From Bacteroidales bacterium (GTDB taxonomy: Bacteria > Bacteroidota > Bacteroidia > Bacteroidales > UBA932): a stretch of DNA of 38,823 nt. The notes under the pieces are model-generated. The model searched no databases. It saw only the letters and a program-made list of their open reading frames with translations, and was not told where the DNA came from. Shown in pieces: positions 5,814 through 13,754 of the stretch. Within the stretch, counting starts at the first letter, position 1, and each line of letters starts with the position of its first letter. The stretch lies in NCBI GenBank assembly GCA_015060205.1, contig SUYY01000023.1:1-38823 (forward strand), written 5' to 3'. A program made the position numbers and the translations under genes.

Positions 5814-8441
5814 AAGAAATCAGAATATATGAAATTGGATACATTGAAGAAAATCGGAATATATGCAGGCATCGTTCTGCTTCTTGCCGGAATCGCATAC
5901 AGTTTCGTACCTCAGGTACTTGACGGAAAAATCGTAAACCAGAGCGATATCGCAGGCTGGAAAGGTATGGCTCATGAGGCCCTGGAATATAACAAGGCCA
6001 ACCCCGACGACCCTACAGCATGGACAGGATCGATGTTCTCGGGCATGCCTGCTACTGCCATCACCGACAATTTCGAAGGAGACTGGACCAAACCGCTGTA
6101 TAAGTTGTTCATGCTCGGAAAGCGTCCGGGAAGTTATCTTTTCGTCACCCTTCTGGGAGCCTTTCTTCTTATGCTGTCGATGGGCACAGGAAAAATGGTC
6201 GCCGTGGCAGGTGCTGTCGCCGTGGCCTTCTGTTCATATAATCTTCAGATAATCCAGGTGGGCCACAACACCAAGATGCAGGCCCTTGCATTCTTCCCTT
6301 GGGTTCTGGCCGGAGTCATATTCACCTACAAGGCCGCATTGAGAAACGATGTCAGGAAATGGCTGCCCAAGACCATCATGGGTGCGGTTCTCTTCTCGCT
6401 TGCCTTAAGCATGCAGATAAAGGCCAATCATATCCAGATAACATATTATCTCGCTATCGTTATCTTCGTCTATGCAATAGCACTGCTGACAGACCTCTGC
6501 ATCAACAACAGGCAGATGCTCAAAAGGTTCTTCGCCGCATCAGCCCTGCTTCTGGTGATCGGCTGCATAGGCATCGCGACCAACGCCAACAAACTGATCC
6601 CGACATACGAATACACCCCATACACCATGCGCGGAGGTTCGGAACTCTCATCCGAGAGAGAAAGCCACAACGACAAAGGTCTCGACCTGGAATATGCGAC
6701 GGCATGGTCATATGGAATAGAGGAAATGCCGAACCTTCTGATTCCCAACTTTAACGGAGGATCATCTGCAGGACCTCTGGATATGGATTCTGAGACAGGA
6801 CGCCTGCTCAAAAGGGCCGGACAGCCTAACCTTCGCCAGACACTCAGGAACATGCCTCTGTACTGGGGACCTCAACCTTTCACCGCCGGTCCGATGTATA
6901 TGGGAGCAATCACGATATTCCTTTTCGTGCTTGGACTCATACTTCTGAAGGGACGGGAAAAATGGTGGGCCTTGGCAGCAGTCGTGATTGCAATCCTGCT
7001 GTCGTGGGGAAACCATTTCATGTGGTTCACAAAACTCTGGTTTGAATATGCCCCGTTCTACAACAAGTTCAGGACGGTGTCAATGTCTCTGATTGTGCTT
7101 CAGACCCTGCTTCCTCTTGTAGGTTTCTACGCATTGGACAAGATATTGAAAGGAGGATATGATAAAAAGTCCATAATGAAGGCTGGTGTCATATCATACG
7201 CCGTCACCGCCGGATTCTGCCTTCTCTGCATCATTGCCCCGGGCATCGCAGGTACCTTCACGGGTGCTGTGGACGCCGGTCAGCCGGATATATTGACAGA
7301 AGCACTCATGGCAGACCGCAAGGAACTCCTCAAGGCAGATGCCATAAGGTCGTTTGTCCTGATAACCATCTGTTTCTCATTGATCTGCTGGGCGATACGT
7401 GACGGAAAACGGGTGTCTGCGGCAGACTCCGGACATAAGATGACCGCAGTGGGAGCAGCGCTTGCCCTCATAGTCCTTTTCGACCTGTTCAGTGTCGGCA
7501 AGAGGTATCTCAACGAGGATCACTTCATCACACCGAAGAATTTCGAGGCCCAATACGAACCTCGTCCGGTGGATGAGATGATTCATGAGGACAAAGACCC
7601 GAACTTCCGCGTTCTGGACCTGAGCATCAACACATTCAACAGTTCTCTGGCGAGTTACCATCACAAGACAATCGGAGGTTACAGCCCTGTTAAACTCCAA
7701 CGCTATCAGGACTTTATTGACAGATATATCAATTCTGAAATCCGCTCCGTACACAAGATTATCGGAGAATCCGCCACTGTTTCAGAGGTTAGTAAAAATC
7801 TCCCGTATCTGCCGATAACATCCTTGTTAAACGGAAAATATATAATTCTCGGAGGGGAATATCCGCCTGTGGAAAACAGATATGCGATGGGAAACTGCTG
7901 GTTTGTCGACTCGTTCGTGCATGCTCAGACTCCAGACGAAGAGATTGCCCTGACCGGCAAGGTCGACCTGAGCCGGGAGGCTGTGATAGGAGCGGACTTC
8001 GAACACATAGCCCCTTCTGTCATGTCGAGCGAAGTCGAGACATCTCCATATCCCGACCACATCGCCCTCACCGCATACGCCCCTAACGAACTTCGATACT
8101 CATACCGCACTGATTCTCAACGCCCTGCAATATTCAGCGAAATATACTATCCTGAAGGCTGGAAAGCATGGATTGAGCCGTCCGGAGCATATGGAGAAGT
8201 CAAAAACGGACACTATCATCCTACAGCCGAGGCGCGCCCGCTCGAACTGTTCAGGGCAGACTGGATGCTCAGAGGTGCAGTGATTCCGGAAGGAGAAGGA
8301 CAGGTCATCATGAGGTTTGAACCTGACTCTTATCAGACAGGAGAGAACATCTCCAAGGCAAGTTCAATAACCCTGCTTATCCTTCTTCTGCTTTCGACCG
8401 GAATGATGCTTGCACCCGTATGCTGCAGAAAACGCGCTTAG
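5808..8441 (+). CDS. YfhO-family multi-spanning membrane protein
   Basis: This 877-residue inner-membrane protein resembles the YfhO family, which is thought to act in glycosylation of cell-envelope polymers with a GT-C-like fold. After a first membrane segment (about residues 15-33) there is a long periplasmic loop with PTAWTGSMFSGMPA, a signature of Bacteroidota members. About ten more hydrophobic segments follow, then a soluble region near residues 580-830 and a last segment near the C-terminus (SITLLILLLLSTGMMLAP). An alternative start is ATG 5829 (MKLDTLKK), which would leave the palindrome at 5786-5813 in the leader. Neighbouring GT4 supports a role in surface glycan assembly. Function is inferred from family and context. 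Confidence 0.8.
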   Translation: MDKKSEYMKLDTLKKIGIYAGIVLLLAGIAYSFVPQVLDGKIVNQSDIAGWKGMAHEALEYNKANPDDPTAWTGSMFSGMPATAITDNFEGDWTKPLYKLFMLGKRPGSYLFVTLLGAFLLMLSMGTGKMVAVAGAVAVAFCSYNLQIIQVGHNTKMQALAFFPWVLAGVIFTYKAALRNDVRKWLPKTIMGAVLFSLALSMQIKANHIQITYYLAIVIFVYAIALLTDLCINNRQMLKRFFAASALLLVIGCIGIATNANKLIPTYEYTPYTMRGGSELSSERESHNDKGLDLEYATAWSYGIEEMPNLLIPNFNGGSSAGPLDMDSETGRLLKRAGQPNLRQTLRNMPLYWGPQPFTAGPMYMGAITIFLFVLGLILLKGREKWWALAAVVIAILLSWGNHFMWFTKLWFEYAPFYNKFRTVSMSLIVLQTLLPLVGFYALDKILKGGYDKKSIMKAGVISYAVTAGFCLLCIIAPGIAGTFTGAVDAGQPDILTEALMADRKELLKADAIRSFVLITICFSLICWAIRDGKRVSAADSGHKMTAVGAALALIVLFDLFSVGKRYLNEDHFITPKNFEAQYEPRPVDEMIHEDKDPNFRVLDLSINTFNSSLASYHHKTIGGYSPVKLQRYQDFIDRYINSEIRSVHKIIGESATVSEVSKNLPYLPITSLLNGKYIILGGEYPPVENRYAMGNCWFVDSFVHAQTPDEEIALTGKVDLSREAVIGADFEHIAPSVMSSEVETSPYPDHIALTAYAPNELRYSYRTDSQRPAIFSEIYYPEGWKAWIEPSGAYGEVKNGHYHPTAEARPLELFRADWMLRGAVIPEGEGQVIMRFEPDSYQTGENISKASSITLLILLLLSTGMMLAPVCCRKRA

Positions 8442-8452
8442 GCGCATGAGCA

Positions 8453-9799
8453 TCAGCCTATTATTCCGAATATGAAGATCATCAGGACCGCTACAGGTGC
8501 TATATAGCGGATAAGGAACCAAAGGACACCGAATATACGCACATTCAGGCGTAGGGACCCTCCGTTGGTGAATTCATCGTATATATCTGTCTTCTTCAGA
8601 CGCCAACCCACGAACAGGACTGTAAGCAGACTTCCGAGAGTCATCAGCACATTGGATGATGTGTAATCGAGGAAATCGAAGATAGTCATGTCGAAGATCT
8701 TCAGATCGGACAGCGGACCGAATGAAAGCGAGCATAATGTTCCTGCGCTCCAGCAGAGACAGAAGACTATCAGGCACGCCCAGAAGCGGGAAAGGCCCTT
8801 TTCTTCAACAAGATAGGCAACACCGACCTCAACCATCGATATCGAAGATGTTATTGCCGCCACAAGCAGGGCTAGAAAGAAAAGTATCGCGACCGCTCCT
8901 CCTGCAGGCATCTGCGAGAACACGAACGGAAGAGTCTCGAACACAAGGCCGGGACCTGACTGCGGATCCAGACCGAAGGCAAAGACAGCAGGCATTATGG
9001 CCATTCCTGCAATCAGGGCAAATGCAAGGTCAGATACCGCTGTAGCAGTGCTCTGGAACAATATGTTCTCCTTCTTGTCCACATAAGAAGCATAGGTCAT
9101 AATGGTTCCGAAGCCGATGGAGAGCGAGAAGAAGGCCTGTCCTAATGCTGCTGCACAGGATTTTGCCGTAAGTTTAGAGAAATCAGGCTTGAAAAGGTAG
9201 TCAAGACCTTCCGAGGCTCCGGGAAGAAGCATCGAATATATCGCTATTCCCAGGACTATCACAAAGAGAAGAGGCATCATGATCTTGCTGAACTTCTCGA
9301 TTCCGCCCTTTATTCCGGCACCTACGACCAATACGGAAATGCCGAGGAATATGGTATGTCCTATAAGAGGAAGCCATGGAGAAGAGACATACTCTGAGAA
9401 CATGCTGCTCATCTGGGACTGCGTCTCACCGATGGTAAAGGAAAATGTCAGAGACTTGAGGAGATACTGCACCGACCAGCCGCCAATGACGCTGTAATAT
9501 GAAGTGACTATAAGTGGAACAATGATGGTCATCACTCCGACATATTTCCACCAGGTTCCGCCTGAAAGGTCACGAAAAGAGGAATAGGCGTTTCTCTGAG
9601 ACCTGCGTCCTACAACAAATTCACTGATGAATATAGGAAGGCAGATTAAAAAACTCAATAATATATATACTATGATGAATGCAGCGCCTCCGTTTTCTCC
9701 CACCAGATACGGAAAGCGCCAAAGATTTCCAAGTCCTACCGCAGATCCCGCCAAAGCCACCAGCGCACCGAACCTGCTGCCGAAACTATCTCTTTTCAT
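8453..9799 (-). CDS. Neurotransmitter:sodium symporter (NSS) family transporter
   Basis: This 448-residue protein is a sodium-coupled amino-acid transporter of the LeuT/NSS family with about 11-12 membrane segments. The first segment has the family signature GSAVGLGNLWRFPYLVGENG, which lines the substrate and sodium sites in LeuT. Further conserved stretches are the SYYSVIGGW segment of TM3, SLSIGFGTIMTYASYV around TM6 and SSISMVEVGVAYLVEE of TM8. Substrate is probably an amino acid but cannot be fixed. It converges with the YfhO-like gene (11 bases apart). Its start codon lies inside a 33-bp sequence that is duplicated 142 bp upstream. Confidence 0.88.
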   Translation of the reverse strand: MKRDSFGSRFGALVALAGSAVGLGNLWRFPYLVGENGGAAFIIVYILLSFLICLPIFISEFVVGRRSQRNAYSSFRDLSGGTWWKYVGVMTIIVPLIVTSYYSVIGGWSVQYLLKSLTFSFTIGETQSQMSSMFSEYVSSPWLPLIGHTIFLGISVLVVGAGIKGGIEKFSKIMMPLLFVIVLGIAIYSMLLPGASEGLDYLFKPDFSKLTAKSCAAALGQAFFSLSIGFGTIMTYASYVDKKENILFQSTATAVSDLAFALIAGMAIMPAVFAFGLDPQSGPGLVFETLPFVFSQMPAGGAVAILFFLALLVAAITSSISMVEVGVAYLVEEKGLSRFWACLIVFCLCWSAGTLCSLSFGPLSDLKIFDMTIFDFLDYTSSNVLMTLGSLLTVLFVGWRLKKTDIYDEFTNGGSLRLNVRIFGVLWFLIRYIAPVAVLMIFIFGIIG

Positions 9800-9828
9800 A
9801 TTTTCGATGTTTGTTCTATCTATAATGT
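9796..9828. repeat. 33-bp direct repeat, copy 1 (leader and start codon of the symporter)
   Basis: This 33-base sequence is repeated at 9938-9970 with one mismatch (g9806 versus a9948). Copy 1 contains the symporter ATG (9799-9797) and its immediate leader. The two copies flank a 109-bp palindrome-rich insert. Confidence 0.85.
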
Positions 9829-9832
9829 TTTT

Positions 9833-9880
9833 GTCTCACTTCCGCTGCACAAGGTAGTGCAGAATATGAAAAGATGAGAC
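9833..9880. repeat. Nested inverted repeats in the symporter upstream insert
   Basis: GTCTCA (9833-9838) is inverted near 9875-9880, and within it CTGCAC (9845-9850) pairs with GTGCAG (9857-9862) around a six-base loop. Nothing here codes for a recognisable protein. The arrangement looks like a small structured repeat element. Confidence 0.45.
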
Positions 9881-9884
9881 TACG

Positions 9885-9941
9885 TTACCTTTCCCCTAAA
9901 TCCCCTTTCTCGGAAAGGGGACTTGCTTTCGCTTCGCTCAT
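9885..9941 (-). other. 18-codon small ORF started from the second copy of the leader
   Basis: The duplicated leader copy 2 also supplies an ATG (9941-9939) that opens an 18-codon frame, MSEAKASPLSEKGDLGER, ending in TAA at 9887-9885. Its sequence is mostly dictated by the palindrome at 9901-9921, so it may be fortuitous. It could instead be a leader peptide or upstream ORF acting on the symporter gene. Confidence 0.25.
9901..9921. repeat. REP-like palindrome with a 9-bp stem
   Basis: TCCCCTTTC (9901-9909) pairs perfectly with GAAAGGGGA (9913-9921) around a three-base loop. Adjacent CCCCTAAA repeats extend it. Such CCCCTTTC/GAAAGGGG units look like dispersed repeats of Bacteroidota genomes, but only this copy is in the window. 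It may also act as a terminator downstream of folA on the minus strand. Confidence 0.6.
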
Positions 9942-9970
9942 ATTTTCAATGTTTGTTCTATCTATAATGT
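9938..9970. repeat. 33-bp direct repeat, copy 2
   Basis: This is the second copy of the symporter leader sequence, 142 bp from copy 1 and differing at one base. It lies between the folA stop and the insert, so the symporter leader has been duplicated around the palindromic insert. Confidence 0.85.
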
Positions 9971-9986
9971 CAGGTGATACTCACTC

Positions 9987-10478
9987 CTACCTTCTGGTAT
10001 ATTCCACGAATTCGAAGGTATAGCCGGTCTCCTCATCGGTGTGGAGTTCTGAACGCTGAACCTCCGTCCATATCTGAGAATCGATAGGAGGAAAGAAGGT
10101 ATCAGCATCATCTATGACCGTATGCACATGTGTCACCACGAGCCTGTCCGCTTCGGAAAGAGCCTGCGAATAGATCTGTCCGCCACCCATCACAAAGCAT
10201 TTTTCAAGATTCGTAGACTCCGCCACCTTGAAAGCCTCCTCAAGAGAGCCTACGACAGCGACATCTTCTCCGGTATTGAAACTCCTGGATATCACGATGT
10301 TGACGCGCCCGGGAAGAGCACGTCCGATCGATTCGAATGTCTTGCGGCCCATGATCACCGGCCACCCTAATGTCTGCCGTCTGAAGAACCTCATATCCTC
10401 AGATATATGCCAGAGCAGTTCGTTGTTCCGCCCTATGGCATTGTTGTCGGCAACCGCTACTATTATATTCTTCTGCAT
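9987..10478 (-). CDS. folA: Dihydrofolate reductase
   Basis: This 163-residue enzyme reduces dihydrofolate to tetrahydrofolate with NADPH in the cytoplasm. Conserved features are IIVAVADNNAIGRNNELLWH at the N-terminus with the substrate-protonating acid D28 (aligned with E. coli D27), VIMGRKTFESIGRALPGR for NADPH binding, and VMGGGQIYSQAL. The ATG at 10478 was chosen because it starts exactly at the family N-terminus; a longer frame to 10556 is an out-of-phase overlap with thyA. The thyA stop TGA is one base upstream (TGATATG), so the two are translationally coupled and together regenerate folate used by thymidylate synthesis. Confidence 0.95.
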   Translation of the reverse strand: MQKNIIVAVADNNAIGRNNELLWHISEDMRFFRRQTLGWPVIMGRKTFESIGRALPGRVNIVISRSFNTGEDVAVVGSLEEAFKVAESTNLEKCFVMGGGQIYSQALSEADRLVVTHVHTVIDDADTFFPPIDSQIWTEVQRSELHTDEETGYTFEFVEYTRR

Positions 10479-10479
10479 A

Positions 10480-11274
10480 TCAAACTGCCACAGGGGCCGG
10501 AATACGTGGATATGGATCGTAATCCACAAGTTCAAAGTCCTCATATCTGAAGTCAAAGATGCTCTTGACTTCAGGATTTATCTTCATCTTAGGCAAAGCA
10601 CGAGGCTCGCGGGAAAGTTGCAGAGCCACCTGCTCGAAATGATTTGTATATATATGGGTGTCTCCGGTAGTATGCACGAACTCTCCAGGTTCAAGGCCGC
10701 AGACCTGAGCGATCATCATGGTCAGAAGGGCATAGGACGCGATATTGAACGGCACTCCGAGAAACACATCAGCACTTCGCTGATACAGTTGGCAGGACAG
10801 TTTTCCATCGGCGACATAGAACTGGAAGAGCGAGTGACACGGAGGAAGAGCCATCTTCTCAACTTCCGCGACATTCCACGCCGACACAATCATTCTACGC
10901 GAATCCGGATTCCTTTTTATGGTCTCCACCACATTTGACAACTGGTCGATTGCACCTCCGTCCGGGGTCGGCCAACTGCGCCACTGATGTCCGTAAACAG
11001 GTCCGAGGTCGCCGTTCTCATCAGCCCATTCATCCCAGATGGTGACACCGTTATCCTTCAGATACTTGATGTTGGTATCTCCTGCAATGAACCAGAGAAG
11101 TTCATGTATGATGGATTTCAGATGTACCTTCTTTGTGGTGAGCAGAGGAAAACCCTCGCTGAGGTCAAAACGCATCTGGTAGCCGAAGACACTTTGTGTG
11201 CCTGTTCCTGTACGGTCACTCTTCAAGGTGCCGTTTTCGCGTATGTGGCGGAGTAAATCTAAATACTGTTTCAT
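10480..11274 (-). CDS. thyA: Thymidylate synthase
   Basis: This 264-residue enzyme methylates dUMP to dTMP using methylene-tetrahydrofolate, producing dihydrofolate that the next gene product recycles. The length equals that of E. coli ThyA. Conserved motifs are SDRTGTGT with the phosphate-binding Arg, PVYGHQWR, the nucleophile C146 in [11 protein letters not shown], and [18 protein letters not shown] with the dUMP-binding residues. It lies 38 bases downstream of the cytoplasmic aldose epimerase with no promoter box between, so it may be read from that transcript or from an unrecognised promoter. Confidence 0.97.
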   Translation of the reverse strand: MKQYLDLLRHIRENGTLKSDRTGTGTQSVFGYQMRFDLSEGFPLLTTKKVHLKSIIHELLWFIAGDTNIKYLKDNGVTIWDEWADENGDLGPVYGHQWRSWPTPDGGAIDQLSNVVETIKRNPDSRRMIVSAWNVAEVEKMALPPCHSLFQFYVADGKLSCQLYQRSADVFLGVPFNIASYALLTMMIAQVCGLEPGEFVHTTGDTHIYTNHFEQVALQLSREPRALPKMKINPEVKSIFDFRYEDFELVDYDPYPRIPAPVAV

Positions 11275-11312
11275 TTCACAATGTGCTGATTTTCAGATTA
11301 TTGGCAAACAGA

Positions 11313-12365
11313 TTATTTCCTCACGCCGAATGCAAAGATGATAGCCTGTCCGTAGATCTCACCCGGACGAAGCACTGCAGACGGATAGTCCTCCTTGTTC
11401 GGAGCATCAGGGAAATTCTGGCACTCTATGGCCACACCGTCATAATCCTCATATGAACGGCCGCATTTGGCTACAGGGGATCCTGCAAGCCAGTTTCCGG
11501 TATATACCTGAACTCCCGGCTGTGTGGTGTATACGGAAAGGGTGCGTCCGCTTTCCGGAGCATAGAGTTCCGCAGCCTCCTGGATCTGACCAGGTTCATA
11601 TCCGTCGATCACCCAGCAGTTGTCATATCCCTTGCCATAGACCAGGGCAGGGAAATCCTCCTTGATTTCAGCACCGATAACCTTCTCGTTGACAAAATCC
11701 ATAGGAGTGCCGGCCACCGGCTCGCTCGCTCCTGCAGGGATGAGCGAATCAGAGGTCGGAAGATATTCGGAAGCGTTGAGTCTCAATACATGTCCGAGAA
11801 TATCACCGTTTCCTTCTCCGTTGAGGTTGAAATAAGCATGATTTGTGAGATTTATCACTGTCGGAGCATCTGCCTCTGCCGTCAGGGTAAGACGAAGTTC
11901 GTTCTCCTCCGTCCACTCATAGCGGGCAACAGCCTTGACTGCACCGGGATATCCCATTTCCCCGTCTTCGGAATAATACAGGAACTCCACGCCGCCCTCA
12001 TGCTCGCGCGACTCCCACACCTTGTTCTGGAAGCCTTCAGGACCACCATGAAGATGGTTCGGACCGTTGTTCACAGGAAGAGTGTACTCGACTCCGTCAA
12101 GAGTGAACTTGCCCAGCGCAATACGGTTTGCATAGCGGCCAGGGACCTTTCCGGCACAAGGGCCATCTCCAAAATAACTCATCGGATCAGGATATCCGAG
12201 AGCCACATCGGCAAGCGCTCCGTCCTTGTCGGGAACTACCACCGAAACGATTCCGGCTCCCACGCTTGACAATTGTACATATGCCCCTGAAGCATTCTTC
12301 AGTGTATAAAGGTAAATCTCCTTTCCGCAGGCAGTCTTGCCCCAAAGTTCTCTTGTTGCTTCCAT
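11313..12365 (-). CDS. galM: Aldose 1-epimerase, cytoplasmic
   Basis: This 350-residue mutarotase interconverts alpha and beta anomers of aldoses such as galactose or glucose. Catalytic residues are visible: H106 in NHLHGG, H176 in NLTNHAYFNL and E314 in IECQNFPDAPN, plus the GRYANRIA motif. The reading frame can be extended 11 codons to a TTG at 12398, but that codon lies in a leader hairpin, so ATG 12365 is preferred. No signal peptide is present, in contrast to the paralogous lipoprotein epimerase next door; the pair could handle sugars on both sides of the inner membrane. Confidence 0.92.
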   Translation of the reverse strand: MEATRELWGKTACGKEIYLYTLKNASGAYVQLSSVGAGIVSVVVPDKDGALADVALGYPDPMSYFGDGPCAGKVPGRYANRIALGKFTLDGVEYTLPVNNGPNHLHGGPEGFQNKVWESREHEGGVEFLYYSEDGEMGYPGAVKAVARYEWTEENELRLTLTAEADAPTVINLTNHAYFNLNGEGNGDILGHVLRLNASEYLPTSDSLIPAGASEPVAGTPMDFVNEKVIGAEIKEDFPALVYGKGYDNCWVIDGYEPGQIQEAAELYAPESGRTLSVYTTQPGVQVYTGNWLAGSPVAKCGRSYEDYDGVAIECQNFPDAPNKEDYPSAVLRPGEIYGQAIIFAFGVRK

Positions 12366-12385
12366 TGTATGAGTGTTATTAATAT

Positions 12386-12401
12386 CGTTTGCTGACAAAC
12401 G
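12386..12401 (-). promoter_or_regulatory. Hairpin in the galM leader
   Basis: CGTTTG (12386-12391) and CAAACG (12396-12401) form a perfect 6-bp stem with a four-base loop. It lies about 20 bases before the ATG at 12365 and just after the predicted transcription start, so it would sit at the 5' end of the mRNA. Confidence 0.4.
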
Positions 12402-12423
12402 ACGTGAACCAAAAAATTATCGT

Positions 12424-12431
12424 CAAAGATA
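12424..12431 (-). promoter_or_regulatory. -7 box for galM
   Basis: TATCTTTG on the minus strand fits TAnnTTTG. It lies 58 bases before the galM ATG, in the 146-base gap after the lipoprotein epimerase. No clear -33 element is found. Confidence 0.5.
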
Positions 12432-12510
12432 CAGCAATAATTCGATTCTTATATTCTCATACCATGAAATTATCGCAAATTACCTTCTTGGCGGGAAAAG
12501 ATTCACAATT

Positions 12511-13644
12511 TTACTTGACGTAAAATCTATATTCTGTCTCGGAATGATATTTCTCACCGGGGCGGAGAACTGTGCTCGGGAAGCGGTCCTGATTAGGAGA
12601 GTCCGGGAAATGGATGGTCTCCAGAAGCATTCCTCCGAACTTCTGGATCGGTCCGTATTTTCCGTTCGGATAACCTTTGGCGCTGAATGTCCGGCCGGTG
12701 AAGGTAAGGAGGGCCGGCTCTGTGGTCCAGGTCTCCACTCCGCGGCCTGTCTGGGGATCATAAAGGTCAGAAACCCTGCGCAAAGAACCGTCCCAGCCGC
12801 GAACAGCCCAGCAGGCAGACATTCCCCTCATGATGCGCAGATGCTCATTAGGCATATCTATCCTGTAGTCTACGCGCTGCGGCTGACGGAAATCAAATGG
12901 AGTACCTTCGACATGAAGGAGTTTGTCCGGACAGAAATGAGTGTTGTTCTGCACACACGTATCGGCTTCCACCTGAAGGAGATGCTCCATGACATAGCCT
13001 CCCTTGCTGCCGCGCATGTTGAAATACGTGTGATTGGACAGGTTTACGACAGTAGGCTTGTCTGTAGTCGCATCGTATTCGAGTTTCACGACATTATCGT
13101 CTGTCAGCCAATAAGTCACATAGACATCCATATTGCCCGGAAAACCCTGTTCTCCATCGGGACTGAGGCGATGGAACCTTACACCCACGCGTCCCGGCTC
13201 CACGACAGCCTCTGCCGCCCAGAGAAATTTATCAAAACCCTTCCTGCCACCGTGACACTGGACAGGCTCCCCACCGAACTTCTCATTGGCATCAACCTCG
13301 TATCTCACTCCGTCCAGAGTGAAGGCTGCATGGTCGATACGGTTTCCGAAACGGCCGATGACAGGGCCGATGAAACGGTCTTTTTTCTCAAAGGACTCAA
13401 GGTCGCCGTAACCGACCACGACATCGTCCATCCTGCCGTCACGTCCGGGCATGCATATGCGTACGATGCGGCATCCGTAGTCGGTAACATCCATAGAGGC
13501 TCCGTTGGCATTGACCATATGCCACAAAGTGGCTTCCTCTCCTGTAGAAAGCGTTCCGAAGGATTCAGATGTCACAGATGCTCCGGAAGAACATCCGCAG
13601 AGAATGCAAAGCACTGATAATAAAGCAAATAACTGTCTTTTCAT
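12511..13644 (-). CDS. Aldose 1-epimerase, lipoprotein form
   Basis: This 377-residue protein has a lipoprotein signal peptide with the anchor Cys18 (LCGC) and an aldose-epimerase domain. It keeps GRFGNRI, H131 in VQCHGG, H205 in NLSNHTYFNM, and the catalytic Glu in LLETIHFPDSPNQ. It should therefore mutarotate sugars in the periplasm or at the cell surface. The ATG at 13644 was chosen over an upstream in-frame start at 13725 because it places the signal peptide at the N-terminus. It follows the DUF5107 gene after a hairpin. Substrate is not shown by sequence. Confidence 0.9.
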   Translation of the reverse strand: MKRQLFALLSVLCILCGCSSGASVTSESFGTLSTGEEATLWHMVNANGASMDVTDYGCRIVRICMPGRDGRMDDVVVGYGDLESFEKKDRFIGPVIGRFGNRIDHAAFTLDGVRYEVDANEKFGGEPVQCHGGRKGFDKFLWAAEAVVEPGRVGVRFHRLSPDGEQGFPGNMDVYVTYWLTDDNVVKLEYDATTDKPTVVNLSNHTYFNMRGSKGGYVMEHLLQVEADTCVQNNTHFCPDKLLHVEGTPFDFRQPQRVDYRIDMPNEHLRIMRGMSACWAVRGWDGSLRRVSDLYDPQTGRGVETWTTEPALLTFTGRTFSAKGYPNGKYGPIQKFGGMLLETIHFPDSPNQDRFPSTVLRPGEKYHSETEYRFYVK

Positions 13645-13702
13645 AATATGATCCGGTGTTTCCGCCCTCATGGGCGACGTTATGACATTCATCAAATAAA
13701 TC

Positions 13703-13723
13703 GGCAGGTCATCACAACCTGCC
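13703..13723 (-). terminator. Hairpin downstream of the DUF5107/TPR gene
   Basis: GGCAGGT (13703-13709) pairs perfectly with ACCTGCC (13717-13723) around a 7-base loop. On the minus strand it is followed by GATTTATTTG, a partly T-rich stretch, so it is a plausible partial terminator between the DUF5107 gene and the lipoprotein epimerase. Confidence 0.5.
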
Positions 13724-13754
13724 AATTTACGAATTACTTATGTACAAAACAACT

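Noticed and set aside
8434..8445. GCGC-TTAG-GCGC hairpin at the YfhO/symporter convergence
   Set aside because: Only four base pairs, no U-tract; too weak to call a terminator.
12373..13617. 414-codon plus-strand open frame
   Set aside because: It lies antisense to both aldose epimerase genes, which have full catalytic motifs; the frame has no domain-like sequence and is a shadow.
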